NCBI RefSeq assembly: GCF_020510425.1
Contig: NZ_JAHBAH010000001.1
Span: 558,001 to 622,000 of the forward strand
Length of the DNA: 64,000 nt
Reading direction: 5' to 3'
Source of the DNA: Quatrionicoccus australiensis
GTDB lineage: Bacteria > Pseudomonadota > Gammaproteobacteria > Burkholderiales > Rhodocyclaceae
How positions within the stretch are numbered: the stretch's first letter is position 1; every line of letters begins with the position of its first letter. The position numbers and the translations under genes are program-made. Positions 51,173 to 59,806 of this stretch are shown here, one piece after another. Under the pieces are notes generated by a model. It was not told the DNA's origin. It saw only the letters and a list, made by a program, of their open reading frames with translations, and made no database searches.

Positions 51173-52471
51173 TTATTTCCCCTGCCCCCCAAAAACAGTC
51201 ACCGGTATCGGTTTGCCATTTGGCTGAACCGGTTGCACCGAACGCGTCAGCAACGCGGCATCACGCGTTTGCTGCGCGTTGATGTCTTCAGCAACCTGAT
51301 TACCCTTGAGCGGCAGCAGCAAGGTTGCCCCGACTGCGTAATAACTGCCCTCCGGCAACGGGTTGGCCTGCAGGATAGCGCGCACCGGCACGCCATTGCG
51401 GCGGGCCAGCTCGCCCGGGGTTGTCGGCCGGGTGATGCGGACCGGGCGCCAGGAAACCCACTGCCCCTGATAGCTGCCCATGCGGAAGGCCAGTTGCAAG
51501 GCAGCTGCATGCGGCAGCAGCAGTTGGGTACGGGTGCGTCCGACGATTACCGGCCCCTGCAACGAAGGATTCAGCGCCAGAAACTCGGGGAGCTTGAGGC
51601 CGGCGAGTTGTGCGGCCAGGCTGACGTCAATGTCGCGATACATCTCGACCACGGTAAAGCGGGTCGCGTTTTCGATCGGCGGCAGGGTGATCTTGTAGGC
51701 AGCCGGATCGGCAATGACCTTCTTGAGCGCCAGAATGCGCGGCACGTAGTCGCGCGTTTCCTGCGGCAGGCTGGCGGCGATGTCGTTGAAGCCCGGCTTT
51801 TTGATGCCGCGCGCCTTGGCACGGTTGACCTCGTTGAGGATGCGTTTTTCACCGCAGTTGTAGGCTGCCATCGCCAGCGGCCAGCTATCGAACATGCCGT
51901 TGAGCATACTCAGGTAGTCGAGGGCGGCGCGGGTTGAGGCAATCAGTGAACGCCGCTCATCGCGAAAACGATCGATGTTGAGTTCGTAGGTGCGCGCGGT
52001 ATTGGCGATGAACTGCCAGGCGCCGTGGGCTTCTGCCTCTGATTTGGCCTCCAGCGTATAGCCTGACTCGACAAAAGGCACGAGAACAAGCTCCATCGGC
52101 AACTTGCGCACCTCGACCTCTTCGACCACGTAAAACAGCAGGCTGGAGGCACGCTGGGCGGTGTGATCGAGAAACTTGTCGGCGGCGAAGCGGCGCGCCA
52201 CGCGATTGACTTGCGGATCCTTGTCGAGATCGGCAACCCGGAAGCCATGTCGGATGCGCGCCCAGAGATCCGGGTACTGTGCCTTGTCGGCCGGCGGGTG
52301 CTGCAGCAGTTCGTGGAGTTCGCCCGGCTCGATTTCAAGCAGCGCCGATTCACCAGGACCGGCCTCACTGACCTCAAGCGGCAATTCTTCGTAGGGCGCA
52401 TCGAAAACGGAGGCACACCCCATCTGGGCAAGCACAAACACAGTTACGGCCAAACAACGCAATCGGGACAA
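51173..52471 (-). CDS. mltD: MltD-like membrane-bound lytic transglycosylase
   Basis: 432 residues with a TTG start at 52471. Lipoprotein signal with lipobox Cys (VLAQMGCAS, Cys near 19). GH23/SLT domain (about 110-260) with catalytic Glu in VPFVESGY, then AHGAWQFIANTARTYEL and AMAAYNCGEKRILNEV. The C-terminal part (about 330-400) contains one LysM-like segment (ITRPTTPGELARRNGVPVRAILQANPLP). It cleaves peptidoglycan glycan strands at the outer membrane inner face. Independent of, though adjacent to, the exopolysaccharide export operon, which lies downstream on the same strand. Confidence 0.88.
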   Translation of the reverse strand: MSRLRCLAVTVFVLAQMGCASVFDAPYEELPLEVSEAGPGESALLEIEPGELHELLQHPPADKAQYPDLWARIRHGFRVADLDKDPQVNRVARRFAADKFLDHTAQRASSLLFYVVEEVEVRKLPMELVLVPFVESGYTLEAKSEAEAHGAWQFIANTARTYELNIDRFRDERRSLIASTRAALDYLSMLNGMFDSWPLAMAAYNCGEKRILNEVNRAKARGIKKPGFNDIAASLPQETRDYVPRILALKKVIADPAAYKITLPPIENATRFTVVEMYRDIDVSLAAQLAGLKLPEFLALNPSLQGPVIVGRTRTQLLLPHAAALQLAFRMGSYQGQWVSWRPVRITRPTTPGELARRNGVPVRAILQANPLPEGSYYAVGATLLLPLKGNQVAEDINAQQTRDAALLTRSVQPVQPNGKPIPVTVFGGQGK

Positions 52472-52619
52472 GAGGCTTTTTCCTTCAAAAGTACAACGAT
52501 ACGAGTTACCGGCAATGACGGGATCAAGTTACCTGACCGATACCACATGCCGAAATTATCGGGGAGAAAGATGGCAAAAGCTGATCCATTACCGCAACAA
52601 CAGTTTAAAACCGATTTCC

Positions 52620-52807
52620 TTAGAAGCTGCTCGTGATCTTTTGTTTGTCATTCAAACCCCTCCCCAGCCCTCCCCTTATCAGGGGAGGGAGCCCGTCCAT
52701 GCGCGATTTGGGGTGCCCCTCCCCTGTCAAGGGGAGGTCGGGAGGGGTTTTACAGACATATCAAACAAAACCGCAGCCCGGTTTCATAACTTGGGAAGAT
52801 TGAGAAC
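52620..52807. repeat. MITE-like non-coding repeat, copy 1
   Basis: Begins TTAGAAGCTGCTCGTGATCT and ends GGAAGATTGAGAAC; the outer and inner blocks (GTCATTCAAACCCCTCCC; GGGGTTTTACAGAC-ATATCAAA; CCGCAGCCCGGTTTCAT) recur at 59497-59710. The core has two CCCCT/AGGGG hairpins not found in the other copy. No ORF. It ends a few bases past the pgm stop codon. The terminal inverted repeats are more decayed than in copy 2. Confidence 0.7.
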
Positions 52808-52813
52808 AATCGC

Positions 52814-54448
52814 TCAGGCCAGCGCCTGCGTGAGTATCGCCTGCGCCTCGCCGACGATCATTTGCAAATGCCCGGCACTGACGAAACTTTCGGCATAGAG
52901 CTTGTAGATGTCTTCGGTTCCGGACGGACGGGCGGCAAACCAGCCGTTCGTGGTGCACACTTTGAGGCCGCCAATCGCCGCTTTGTTCCCCGGTGCGTGC
53001 GTCAGGCGAGCGGTGATCGGGTCGCCGGCCAGGGTCGGCGTCGTGATGCGCTCAGCGGTCAACTGCTTGAAAGCGGCCTTTTCTGCCGGGCTGGCCGGGG
53101 CATCGATACGCACGTAATGCGGCGTGCCGTATTCGGCGGCCAGCATCTGGTAATACTGGCCGGGATCGCGGCCGGAAACGGCGGTGATTTCAGCCGCCAG
53201 CAGGCCGAGGATGATGCCGTCCTTGTCGGTGGTCCAGACCGTGCCATCGCGCCGCAGGAAACTTGCGCCGGCGCTCTCCTCGCCACCAAAACACAGGCTG
53301 CCGTCCTGCAGGCCGGCGGCAAACCACTTGAAGCCGACCGGCACTTCCAGCAACGGCCGCTCCAGACCGGCAACCACGCGATCGATCAAGGCACTGGAAA
53401 CCAGGGTCTTGCCCACAGCAGCGCTCGCCGACCATTGCGGCCGGTTGTTGAGCAGGTAGTGGATGGCGACGGCAAGGTAATGGTTCGGATTCAATAGGCC
53501 AAGCGACGACGTCACGATGCCGTGACGATCGACGTCGGCGTCGTTGCCCCAGGCAATGGCAAAACGATCCTTAAGCTCGACCAGGCTGGCCATGGCATAG
53601 GGGCTGGAGCAATCCATACGAATCTTGCCGTCGTGATCCAGGGTCATGAAGGCGAAGGCCGGATCGACCGCCGGATTGACGATTTCGATATCGAGGCCGT
53701 AGCGCTCGGCAATCGGCTGCCAGTAGGCAACGGCAGCGCCGCCCAGAGGATCGACGCCGATCTTGAGGCCGGCGCGACGAATCGCATCCATGTCGATGAC
53801 GTTACCAAGATCGGCGACGTAAGCTTCGACGAAATCCTGTTCGACGATATGGGCACAAGCCATCGCCTCGGCCAGCGGCAGGCGTTTGACGTCACGATTG
53901 CCGTCCGCCATCAGCGCGTTGGCGCGCTGTTCGATCCAGCCGGTAACATCGGTATCGGCTGGACCGCCGTTCGGCGGGTTGTATTTGATGCCGCCGTCGC
54001 GCGGAGGATTGTGCGAGGGCGTGATGACGATGCCGTCGGCAAGATTGCCCGGCTGCTCGCGGTTATGAACCAGAATCGCCCGCGAAATGACCGGTGTCGG
54101 CGTGTAGCCGTCAGCGGCTTGCAGATGCGTCAGTACGCCATTGGCGGCGAGCACTTCGAGCGCGCTGCACTGCGCCGGGGCCGACAGGGCGTGCGTATCC
54201 TTGCCGAGAAAGAGCGGACCATGAATTCCATTGGCTGCGCGATATTCGCACACGGCCTGGGTGATCGCCAGGATGTGCGCCTCGTTGAAACTGCCGTTAA
54301 AGGCACAGCCACGATGGCCGCTGGTGCCGAAGGCGACACGCTGGGTCGGGTCACTCGTATCGGGTGCGGCACGGTAGGCTGCGAGCAAGGCGGGAATATC
54401 GGTCAGGTCGCTGGAATTGGCACGCTGGCCGGCGCGGGGATGGGTCAT
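52814..54448 (-). CDS. pgm: Alpha-D-glucose phosphate-specific phosphoglucomutase
   Basis: 544 residues, length of the E. coli Pgm subfamily. [23 protein letters not shown] at the N-terminus, phosphoserine loop [18 protein letters not shown], metal loop [12 protein letters not shown], sugar loop [10 protein letters not shown] and the C-terminal phosphate-binding loop [14 protein letters not shown]. Converts glucose-6-P and glucose-1-P, the precursor of UDP-glucose, linking central metabolism with the polysaccharide locus. Monocistronic; the MITE-like repeat lies at its 3' end. Confidence 0.94.
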   Translation of the reverse strand: MTHPRAGQRANSSDLTDIPALLAAYRAAPDTSDPTQRVAFGTSGHRGCAFNGSFNEAHILAITQAVCEYRAANGIHGPLFLGKDTHALSAPAQCSALEVLAANGVLTHLQAADGYTPTPVISRAILVHNREQPGNLADGIVITPSHNPPRDGGIKYNPPNGGPADTDVTGWIEQRANALMADGNRDVKRLPLAEAMACAHIVEQDFVEAYVADLGNVIDMDAIRRAGLKIGVDPLGGAAVAYWQPIAERYGLDIEIVNPAVDPAFAFMTLDHDGKIRMDCSSPYAMASLVELKDRFAIAWGNDADVDRHGIVTSSLGLLNPNHYLAVAIHYLLNNRPQWSASAAVGKTLVSSALIDRVVAGLERPLLEVPVGFKWFAAGLQDGSLCFGGEESAGASFLRRDGTVWTTDKDGIILGLLAAEITAVSGRDPGQYYQMLAAEYGTPHYVRIDAPASPAEKAAFKQLTAERITTPTLAGDPITARLTHAPGNKAAIGGLKVCTTNGWFAARPSGTEDIYKLYAESFVSAGHLQMIVGEAQAILTQALA

Positions 54449-54555
54449 GTTCAGAGGTTCCGGAAGGCTGTCGTTTGCATTGGTAATATTTTACCTTGCC
54501 GGCATGACGATCTGACGCGGATTTCTGGCAAAGCATCGCCGCAGCGAAATTGCCT

Positions 54556-54583
54556 GTTTTTTACCGGTCGACCGGTAAAAAAC
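54556..54583 (-). terminator. Perfect palindromic terminator
   Basis: 28-base perfect palindrome centred on ACCGGTCGACCGGT and flanked by six Ts on the left and six As on the right, two bases past the stop of the GGDEF-EAL gene. Symmetric, so it can also stop transcription from the left. Confidence 0.88.
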
Positions 54584-54585
54584 AA

Positions 54586-57500
54586 TCAATTTGCCGAATT
54601 GCGCTGACGAATGTATTCCAGCACCTGCCCGGCCGGCACCGGACGGCTGAACAGGTAGCCTTGCACAAAGTCGCAGCCCTTGCCCTTGAGGTAGTCGCGC
54701 TGCGCTTCAGTCTCCACACCTTCTGCCACCAGTTTCAGCCCGAGGCTGTGGGCCAGGCCGATGGTAGCGTCGCAAATCGCGGCGCTGTCCTGATCCTCGC
54801 CGATTTCCATGACGAAGGAACGATCCAGCTTGAGGTGATTGATCGGGAACATGCGCAGGTAGCTGAGCGATGAATAGCCGGTGCCGAAGTCGTCGATCGC
54901 CAACTCGACGCCCATGTCGTGCAGCAGATCGAGGATGCGGACGGTTTCGTCCGGCTGGTTCATGGCGACCGATTCGGTAATTTCGAAGATCAGCGTTTCC
55001 GGCGCCAGGCCAAAGGCCTCGATGGCGCCGCGGGCGAGAATCGGCAGATTGCCGTTGCGCAATTGCAGCGCCGAGATGTTGATGCCCATTTTCAGGCCGC
55101 GCAGGCCGGCCGCGTTGAATTCGGCCAACTGGCGGCAAGCCGTCCAGAACACCCATTCGCCGATCGGCTGGATCAGGCCGGTTTCTTCGGCGATGCCGAT
55201 AAAGGCGCCGGGCTGCACCATGCCCATTTCCGGATGCTGCCAGCGCACCAGGGCCTCAAGGCTGACCACCTTGCCGGTCTGCATGTCGAGAATCGGCTGG
55301 TAATACACACAGAATTCGTCACGGGCCAGGGCCTGACGCAGGCTGTGTTCGATTTTCAGGCGTTCGAGGGCCGCATCGTTCATGCGCGCATCGAAGAACT
55401 GGAAGTTGTTCCGTCCGGCCGCTTTGGCGTGATACATCGCCGCATCGGCATTCTTCATCAGCGTTTCGCCATCTTCGCCGTCGGTCGGGAAGAGCGCGAC
55501 GCCGATGCTGGGCGTGGTGTAGAGGTCGTAGCCTTCGATCACATAAGGGTCGCCAATATTGCGCACCAGCTTCTCGGCAATGATCGCCGCCGAACCACTA
55601 TGTTCCATGCCGCTCAACATGATGACGAATTCGTCCCCCCCCAGGCGTGCCACGACATCACTGTCGCGCACGCTGTCGCGCAGGCGGTCGGCCACTTCGA
55701 TCAGCAGCTTGTCGCCGACATGATGACCGAGGGTATCGTTGATCACCTTGAAACGATCAAGGTCGATGAAGAGCAGCGCCACCTTGCTGCCTTCGCGCCG
55801 CGCCGCAGCCAGCGCCTGGTCGAGCCGCCCCTTCAGGCTGAGTCGATTGAGCAGGCCGGTCAACACGTCGTGATGAGCCATATGCTGCAACTGCGCTTCG
55901 GCGGCACGCTCGGACGAGACATCGGTGAAGTGGGCAATGTGGTTACCGATCGAACCGTCTTCATTGCGGATCACCGACACCGTCATCCACTTCGGGTAGA
56001 TCGCGCCATCCTTGCGCCGATCCCAGATTTCGCCCTGCCAGAAACCGCGCTCGCCGATGGTCAGCCACATCTCCTTGTATTCGTCCTGCGTCGTCCGCCC
56101 GGCAGAAAGAATGCGCGGATTGCTGCCGATCACCTCTTCCGGCTCGTAGCCGGTCAGCTTGGTGAAGGCGGGATTGACCGTCACGATTTTGTTGTCGCTG
56201 TCGGTAATCAGGATGGCTTCACCGCTGTAATGGAAAGCACTGGCGAGCAACTGCATGCGTGATTCCATCTGATGCTGACCGGTCACATCCTGCGATGTCC
56301 CGACAATCCGCAACACCCGGCCATCCTCACCATAGTGCGCCTCGCCGGTTTCGAGCAGGTATTTGACCCGGCCATCGGGCATCAGCAGACGATGCCTGAC
56401 CATCAGGATGCTGTGCTTGCGCATCGCCTCGCGATACTCGCGATTGACGGCTTCCCGGTCTTCCGGGTGCACCAGGGCAACAAAATCGTCGTAGCTGCGC
56501 TCCGGCAAAAACGGCTCGAACTCGAATATCTGTTGCAGTTCCTCGGAACACACCACCCGACGACTGGCGAGATCGAGCTCCCAACTGCCCAGTTGGGCAA
56601 TGCGCTGCGCCGTCTTCAACTGATCCTTGCTCTTTCGCAAATCGGCGAGTGCCAGGCCTTCCCTCTCCTGAGCCCTAAACAGCCAGAAAAGCAGCAGCGC
56701 CAGACCGGAGAGCAAAAGCAGACTGACCACACTGCCGGCCCAGACGCGCTGTCCCCAGCGGCCGAACACATCATCTTCCGCCACCCCCGCCATGACGTAG
56801 AACGGATAACGTACGAGTACGCGATACGCGGCGATTCGGGGAATGCCATCTACCGCCGACGGGAAGACAAGCACCCCGGAAAGGCTGCCGGATGCCAGGA
56901 CATCCGGCATCGGAAAGTCCTTGCCCGGATGTTCGTTGTATTTGACCGGCATCGACGGAGCAACCAGCACCAAAGAGTGATCATCAAGGCGGCGGATGGA
57001 AAAGGCGCCGCCGGCCCCCAACCCGAGCGAATCGAAAAGGTGGGCAAAATAATCAAGCCGCAAGGGCACGATCACCGCACCGAGAAAACGGCCATCCGAG
57101 TGACGAATGGCGCGCGCCGCGACGATCACCGACTCACCATTGAGACGGGAGGTCACAACCTCGGAGAACACTGTGCCGATATCCGGCTGGTCACGCACCC
57201 GCAAAAAATACGCCCGATCGGCGATATCCACTTCGCCAGAAACAAAAAGCAGCTTCCCGGCGGCGTCGACCGCCTGGAAGTTTCCCACCTCGGGGAAACC
57301 AATGCGATAGCGCTCCAGCTCGGCCTCCAGCATCCGCACGCGTGAGGAGTCCGTACCGGGATTCAAAAACTCTTTGGGGAGATGCTCGGCAAGACGCGTC
57401 AGATCTGCGTCGACGCGGCGCAACGTCGAATCCAGCCGGGTCTCGATCAATTCCGCGTAGTTTTTTGCCGTTAACTCCGCTTCGACACGGGTTTCACGGT

Positions 57501-57624
57501 AGGCAGACCAGAGATTGTAGGCGAGCACAAGAAAACTGCCGGCAACCAGCAGGACCATGACCCGCCATAGCTGACGCCCCCTCCGAATGTAGTTTTCTGG
57601 CGCCTGTGGCGCTTGCCTCACCAT
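54586..57624 (-). CDS. Membrane sensor diguanylate cyclase/phosphodiesterase (Cache-PAS-PAS-GGDEF-EAL)
   Basis: 1012 residues from the ATG at 57624; an upstream TTG extends it by 19 residues. TM1 about 20-40, periplasmic dCache-type domain about 42-295 (SGEVDIADRAYFLRVRDQPD; VVTSRLNGESVIVAARAI), TM2 about 300-325, two PAS domains with PAC tails (HPEDREAVNREYREAM; GYEPEEVIGSNPRIL), GGDEF domain with intact LGGDEF and EAL domain with intact LEALVRW, ETGLI, DDFGTGYSS and EGVET. It may make or break c-di-GMP in response to a periplasmic ligand, so it could set the signal read by LapD. Two genes downstream of folB/folA on the same strand. Confidence 0.93.
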   Translation of the reverse strand: MVRQAPQAPENYIRRGRQLWRVMVLLVAGSFLVLAYNLWSAYRETRVEAELTAKNYAELIETRLDSTLRRVDADLTRLAEHLPKEFLNPGTDSSRVRMLEAELERYRIGFPEVGNFQAVDAAGKLLFVSGEVDIADRAYFLRVRDQPDIGTVFSEVVTSRLNGESVIVAARAIRHSDGRFLGAVIVPLRLDYFAHLFDSLGLGAGGAFSIRRLDDHSLVLVAPSMPVKYNEHPGKDFPMPDVLASGSLSGVLVFPSAVDGIPRIAAYRVLVRYPFYVMAGVAEDDVFGRWGQRVWAGSVVSLLLLSGLALLLFWLFRAQEREGLALADLRKSKDQLKTAQRIAQLGSWELDLASRRVVCSEELQQIFEFEPFLPERSYDDFVALVHPEDREAVNREYREAMRKHSILMVRHRLLMPDGRVKYLLETGEAHYGEDGRVLRIVGTSQDVTGQHQMESRMQLLASAFHYSGEAILITDSDNKIVTVNPAFTKLTGYEPEEVIGSNPRILSAGRTTQDEYKEMWLTIGERGFWQGEIWDRRKDGAIYPKWMTVSVIRNEDGSIGNHIAHFTDVSSERAAEAQLQHMAHHDVLTGLLNRLSLKGRLDQALAAARREGSKVALLFIDLDRFKVINDTLGHHVGDKLLIEVADRLRDSVRDSDVVARLGGDEFVIMLSGMEHSGSAAIIAEKLVRNIGDPYVIEGYDLYTTPSIGVALFPTDGEDGETLMKNADAAMYHAKAAGRNNFQFFDARMNDAALERLKIEHSLRQALARDEFCVYYQPILDMQTGKVVSLEALVRWQHPEMGMVQPGAFIGIAEETGLIQPIGEWVFWTACRQLAEFNAAGLRGLKMGINISALQLRNGNLPILARGAIEAFGLAPETLIFEITESVAMNQPDETVRILDLLHDMGVELAIDDFGTGYSSLSYLRMFPINHLKLDRSFVMEIGEDQDSAAICDATIGLAHSLGLKLVAEGVETEAQRDYLKGKGCDFVQGYLFSRPVPAGQVLEYIRQRNSAN

Positions 57625-57644
57625 TTTTGTCTTCTTTTGATTGG

Positions 57645-58217
57645 TTAGACCAATTCTGATAAGGCTGAGGATTTTTTGCAATCATCTTGTACAAGCAGGC
57701 GCGGCATCGGCTGTTCATACAGAATGAAACGACACACGACATCCTGCCCCGTCTTGCGCTCGCGGTAGATCCGACGTTCATCGCTGACAATCCGCCAGTC
57801 GGTCAGCGGAATGCTTTCCGGAAACAAGGTATCGCCGGCAAACGGCATTTCTATCCGGGTCAGATAAAAGCGCTGACAGTACGGCCAGGCTGCGGCATAG
57901 ACGGATGCGCCACCGATCACGAAAACCGGCTTGCCAGTCGCCAATGCGGCCGCCAGGCCCTGCTCGACCGAGTCAACCCGATGGCACCCAGGACGCAGGG
58001 GAAGATCCGATTGTCGACTGACGATAAAGGAATCGGCCGGCACCACATCCATCGACTCATAGGTCAGACGCCCGATGACCAGCGCCGCACCGGCAACGGT
58101 GGACTCGAAATAAGCCAGCTCTTCCGGAATATCCCAGGGCAGCCAGCCATCCAGGCCAAGCATGCCGTTGCTGGCAACAGCACCGATGGCCGCGATCAAC
58201 GGGGCGTTTTCTGCCAT
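57645..58217 (-). CDS. folA: Dihydrofolate reductase
   Basis: 190 residues from the ATG at 58217, which lies inside the end of folB (22-base overlap). Characteristic start LIAAIGAVASNGMLGLDGWLPWDIPEELAYF with active-site Trp/Asp-like region (LPWDIPEEL), then ALVIGRLTYESM and VFVIGGASVYAAAWPYCQRFYLTRI. Slightly longer than E. coli FolA (159) through a C-terminal tail. Reduces dihydrofolate with NADPH. No thyA is visible in the window. Confidence 0.92.
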   Translation of the reverse strand: MAENAPLIAAIGAVASNGMLGLDGWLPWDIPEELAYFESTVAGAALVIGRLTYESMDVVPADSFIVSRQSDLPLRPGCHRVDSVEQGLAAALATGKPVFVIGGASVYAAAWPYCQRFYLTRIEMPFAGDTLFPESIPLTDWRIVSDERRIYRERKTGQDVVCRFILYEQPMPRLLVQDDCKKSSALSELV

Positions 58218-58579
58218 TGGTCGCGCGTCATCGACAAGGAAATGGCCGGAGTTGCCTGGCCGTTGTAAACATGCGGTTTGTGCATGGAGACAAAGGCCGA
58301 GCTGACGATGGGCATGCCAAAGATCGCATCCATGACTTCGAGAATGCTCGATTCCAGGCATTCGCAATGCGCGTTGCCTTCAAGCTTGCGGATCGCAAGA
58401 AAAATGACTTCGTAATCGACAACCTGGCGAATGTCGTGCGGGTTGGCGATGGCATCCATCGGCGCCCAGGCGTCCGCATGCACGACAACCGCCTGCGGAC
58501 CATGTTTCTCCAGCGGGTTACACCCGGTTCGCAGTTGAATGGTGGCATCCACCGATGCGCACCAATGATTGGCTGGCAA
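58196..58579 (-). CDS. folB: Dihydroneopterin aldolase-like protein (FolB/FolX family)
   Basis: 127 residues with a TTG start at 58579 preceded by AAGGAGAG, a strong ribosome site. DHNA-fold features: PLEKHGPQAVVVHADAW with the Glu that contacts the pterin, VVDYEVIFLAIRKL then HCECLESSILEVMDAIF and the C-terminal MHKPHVYNG with catalytic-type Lys. Sequence is divergent from E. coli FolB, so it could be an epimerase/aldolase variant. Overlap with folA supports a folate-pathway role. Confidence 0.78.
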   Translation of the reverse strand: MPANHWCASVDATIQLRTGCNPLEKHGPQAVVVHADAWAPMDAIANPHDIRQVVDYEVIFLAIRKLEGNAHCECLESSILEVMDAIFGMPIVSSAFVSMHKPHVYNGQATPAISLSMTRDQWQKTPR

Positions 58580-58650
58580 AGTACTCTCCTTCAGGCTTCT
58601 CGAAAAATCGACGCCGGCAAAGATACCAGAGCGTCGGAAAATTGCGGGCG

Positions 58651-58677
58651 AAAAAAAAGCAGGTCAGCTTCACCTGC
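58651..58677 (-). terminator. Intrinsic terminator of the small Gln-rich protein gene
   Basis: Stem GCAGGT/ACCTGC (58659-58677) followed on the minus strand by eight Us. It lies 26 bases past the stop of the 58703-59101 gene. Confidence 0.85.
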
Positions 58678-58702
58678 AATTCGCATTTCAAGCAACGGCC
58701 AG

Positions 58703-59101
58703 TCAGGCAACGACGTTAACCAGGGTTCCGGTGGTTTGCCCCTCGGCGTTGACTGTCGGCGTTGCTGTCGTGGCGACAGTGCTTTCAGTCGTATCAAGCG
58801 CCTTCGTCAATTGCTGATGCCAGTCACTGAACTGACTGTCCAGCTTGGCCTTTGACTGCTGCGACACCACGTTCAAGCGGGCATTGGAAGCCTCGCCTTC
58901 GGCTTGCTCCGACTGTACTTTCAGGGAGCGGGCATTTTGCTGCGCACGATTGGCAACCGATTGCGCATCCTGCGCCTGTGCCTGCAAGGAGCGCGCCTTT
59001 TGTTCAGCCTGATCGGCAGCACGCTGGGCCTGTTGCTGCTGCAACTGACCCCACAAGCCGCTACTCAGGCTTTGTGCGCTGGAAACCGAACTCATCGCCA
59101 T
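58703..59101 (-). CDS. Small Gln/Ala-rich coiled-coil protein with C-terminal GQTTG motif, unknown
   Basis: 132 residues, GGTGA five bases before the ATG. Ser-rich start, then a long Gln/Ala/Glu coiled-coil (about 18-80; QQQAQRAADQAEQKARSLQ) and a Thr-rich end finishing TVNAEGQTTGTLVNVVA. No signal peptide or membrane segment. The last 17 residues strongly resemble those of the gene just upstream (59143-59361), so the two share a tail. No family is recognised; the shared tail may be an interaction or export signal. Confidence 0.7.
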   Translation of the reverse strand: MAMSSVSSAQSLSSGLWGQLQQQQAQRAADQAEQKARSLQAQAQDAQSVANRAQQNARSLKVQSEQAEGEASNARLNVVSQQSKAKLDSQFSDWHQQLTKALDTTESTVATTATPTVNAEGQTTGTLVNVVA

Positions 59102-59142
59102 TTGATCACCCGATGATTTCTATCATCGACATGAAGACTGCC

Positions 59143-59361
59143 TCAGGCAGTCACGTTGATCGTGGAACCCGTGGTTTGTCCCTGCGTATTGACCACCGGA
59201 CGCGGCATTTCTTCCTTGCGCTCGGTAGCTTCCTGCGGACGGGACTCACGTCGTTCTGCCTGTTGCGCTTGCTGTGCCTGCTGGCTTTGCTGCGTCTGAC
59301 TGGCAGATGTACTGGCGCTGGTGTAGGAACCCAGACTGGAGGTAACAGAGGTGATATCCAT
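59143..59361 (-). CDS. Small Gln-rich protein sharing C-terminal GQTTG motif, unknown
   Basis: 72 residues from the ATG at 59361 with AAAGGA upstream; the longer upstream reading is not credible. Ser/Thr-rich start (DITSVTSSLGSYTSASTSAS), Gln-rich block (QTQQSQQAQQAQQAERRE) and the tail VVNTQGQTTGSTINVTA. Co-directional with the related 58703-59101 gene 41 bases downstream, likely one transcript ending at the terminator 58651-58677. Function unknown. Confidence 0.65.
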   Translation of the reverse strand: MDITSVTSSLGSYTSASTSASQTQQSQQAQQAQQAERRESRPQEATERKEEMPRPVVNTQGQTTGSTINVTA

Positions 59362-59496
59362 GACAATCCTTTCAATAAAACAACTGCTTGATTTGACTTT
59401 ACACCATCCAGAAAAATCTACCAGCAGAAAATCCGCGCCATTCATCCAGCGATGCCGCAGAACACGAGGAACGGCTCCTACTTTGCCGGAAGTCTC

Positions 59497-59710
59497 TTAG
59501 AAGCTGTTCATGATTTTTTGCTTGTCATTCAAACCCCTCCCGAGCTCCCCTTGTCCCCCAAGGGCTGGGCTGGGGATAAGCAGAGACTTAGCCGCCGTAG
59601 TTTGGCGGCTTAGTCGGTTGCTTAGTAGTTTCATCAGGGGTTTTACAGACGTATCAAATAAAGCCGCAGCCCGGTTTCATGACTCTCGGAAGATCGTGAA
59701 CAGCCTCTTA
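59497..59710. repeat. MITE-like non-coding repeat, copy 2, with terminal inverted repeats
   Basis: Left end TTAGAAGCTGTTCATGAT (59497-59514) and right end, read in reverse, TAAGAGGCTGTTCACGAT (59710-59693) match at 15 of 18 positions. Internal blocks are shared with 52620-52807, including GTCATTCAAACCCCTCCC and CCGCAGCCCGGTTTCAT. The core differs, with a GCCGCC/GGCGGC hairpin (about 59590-59613). No transposase. No clear target duplication seen. Confidence 0.7.
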
Positions 59711-59806
59711 CATCACAAAACAATAAAATCCATAAATATGTAAAATCAACCACAATGGCCGAGCTTGATCTTCCAATTCTCACTGCCAATTTACGAAAGC
59801 ACGAAA

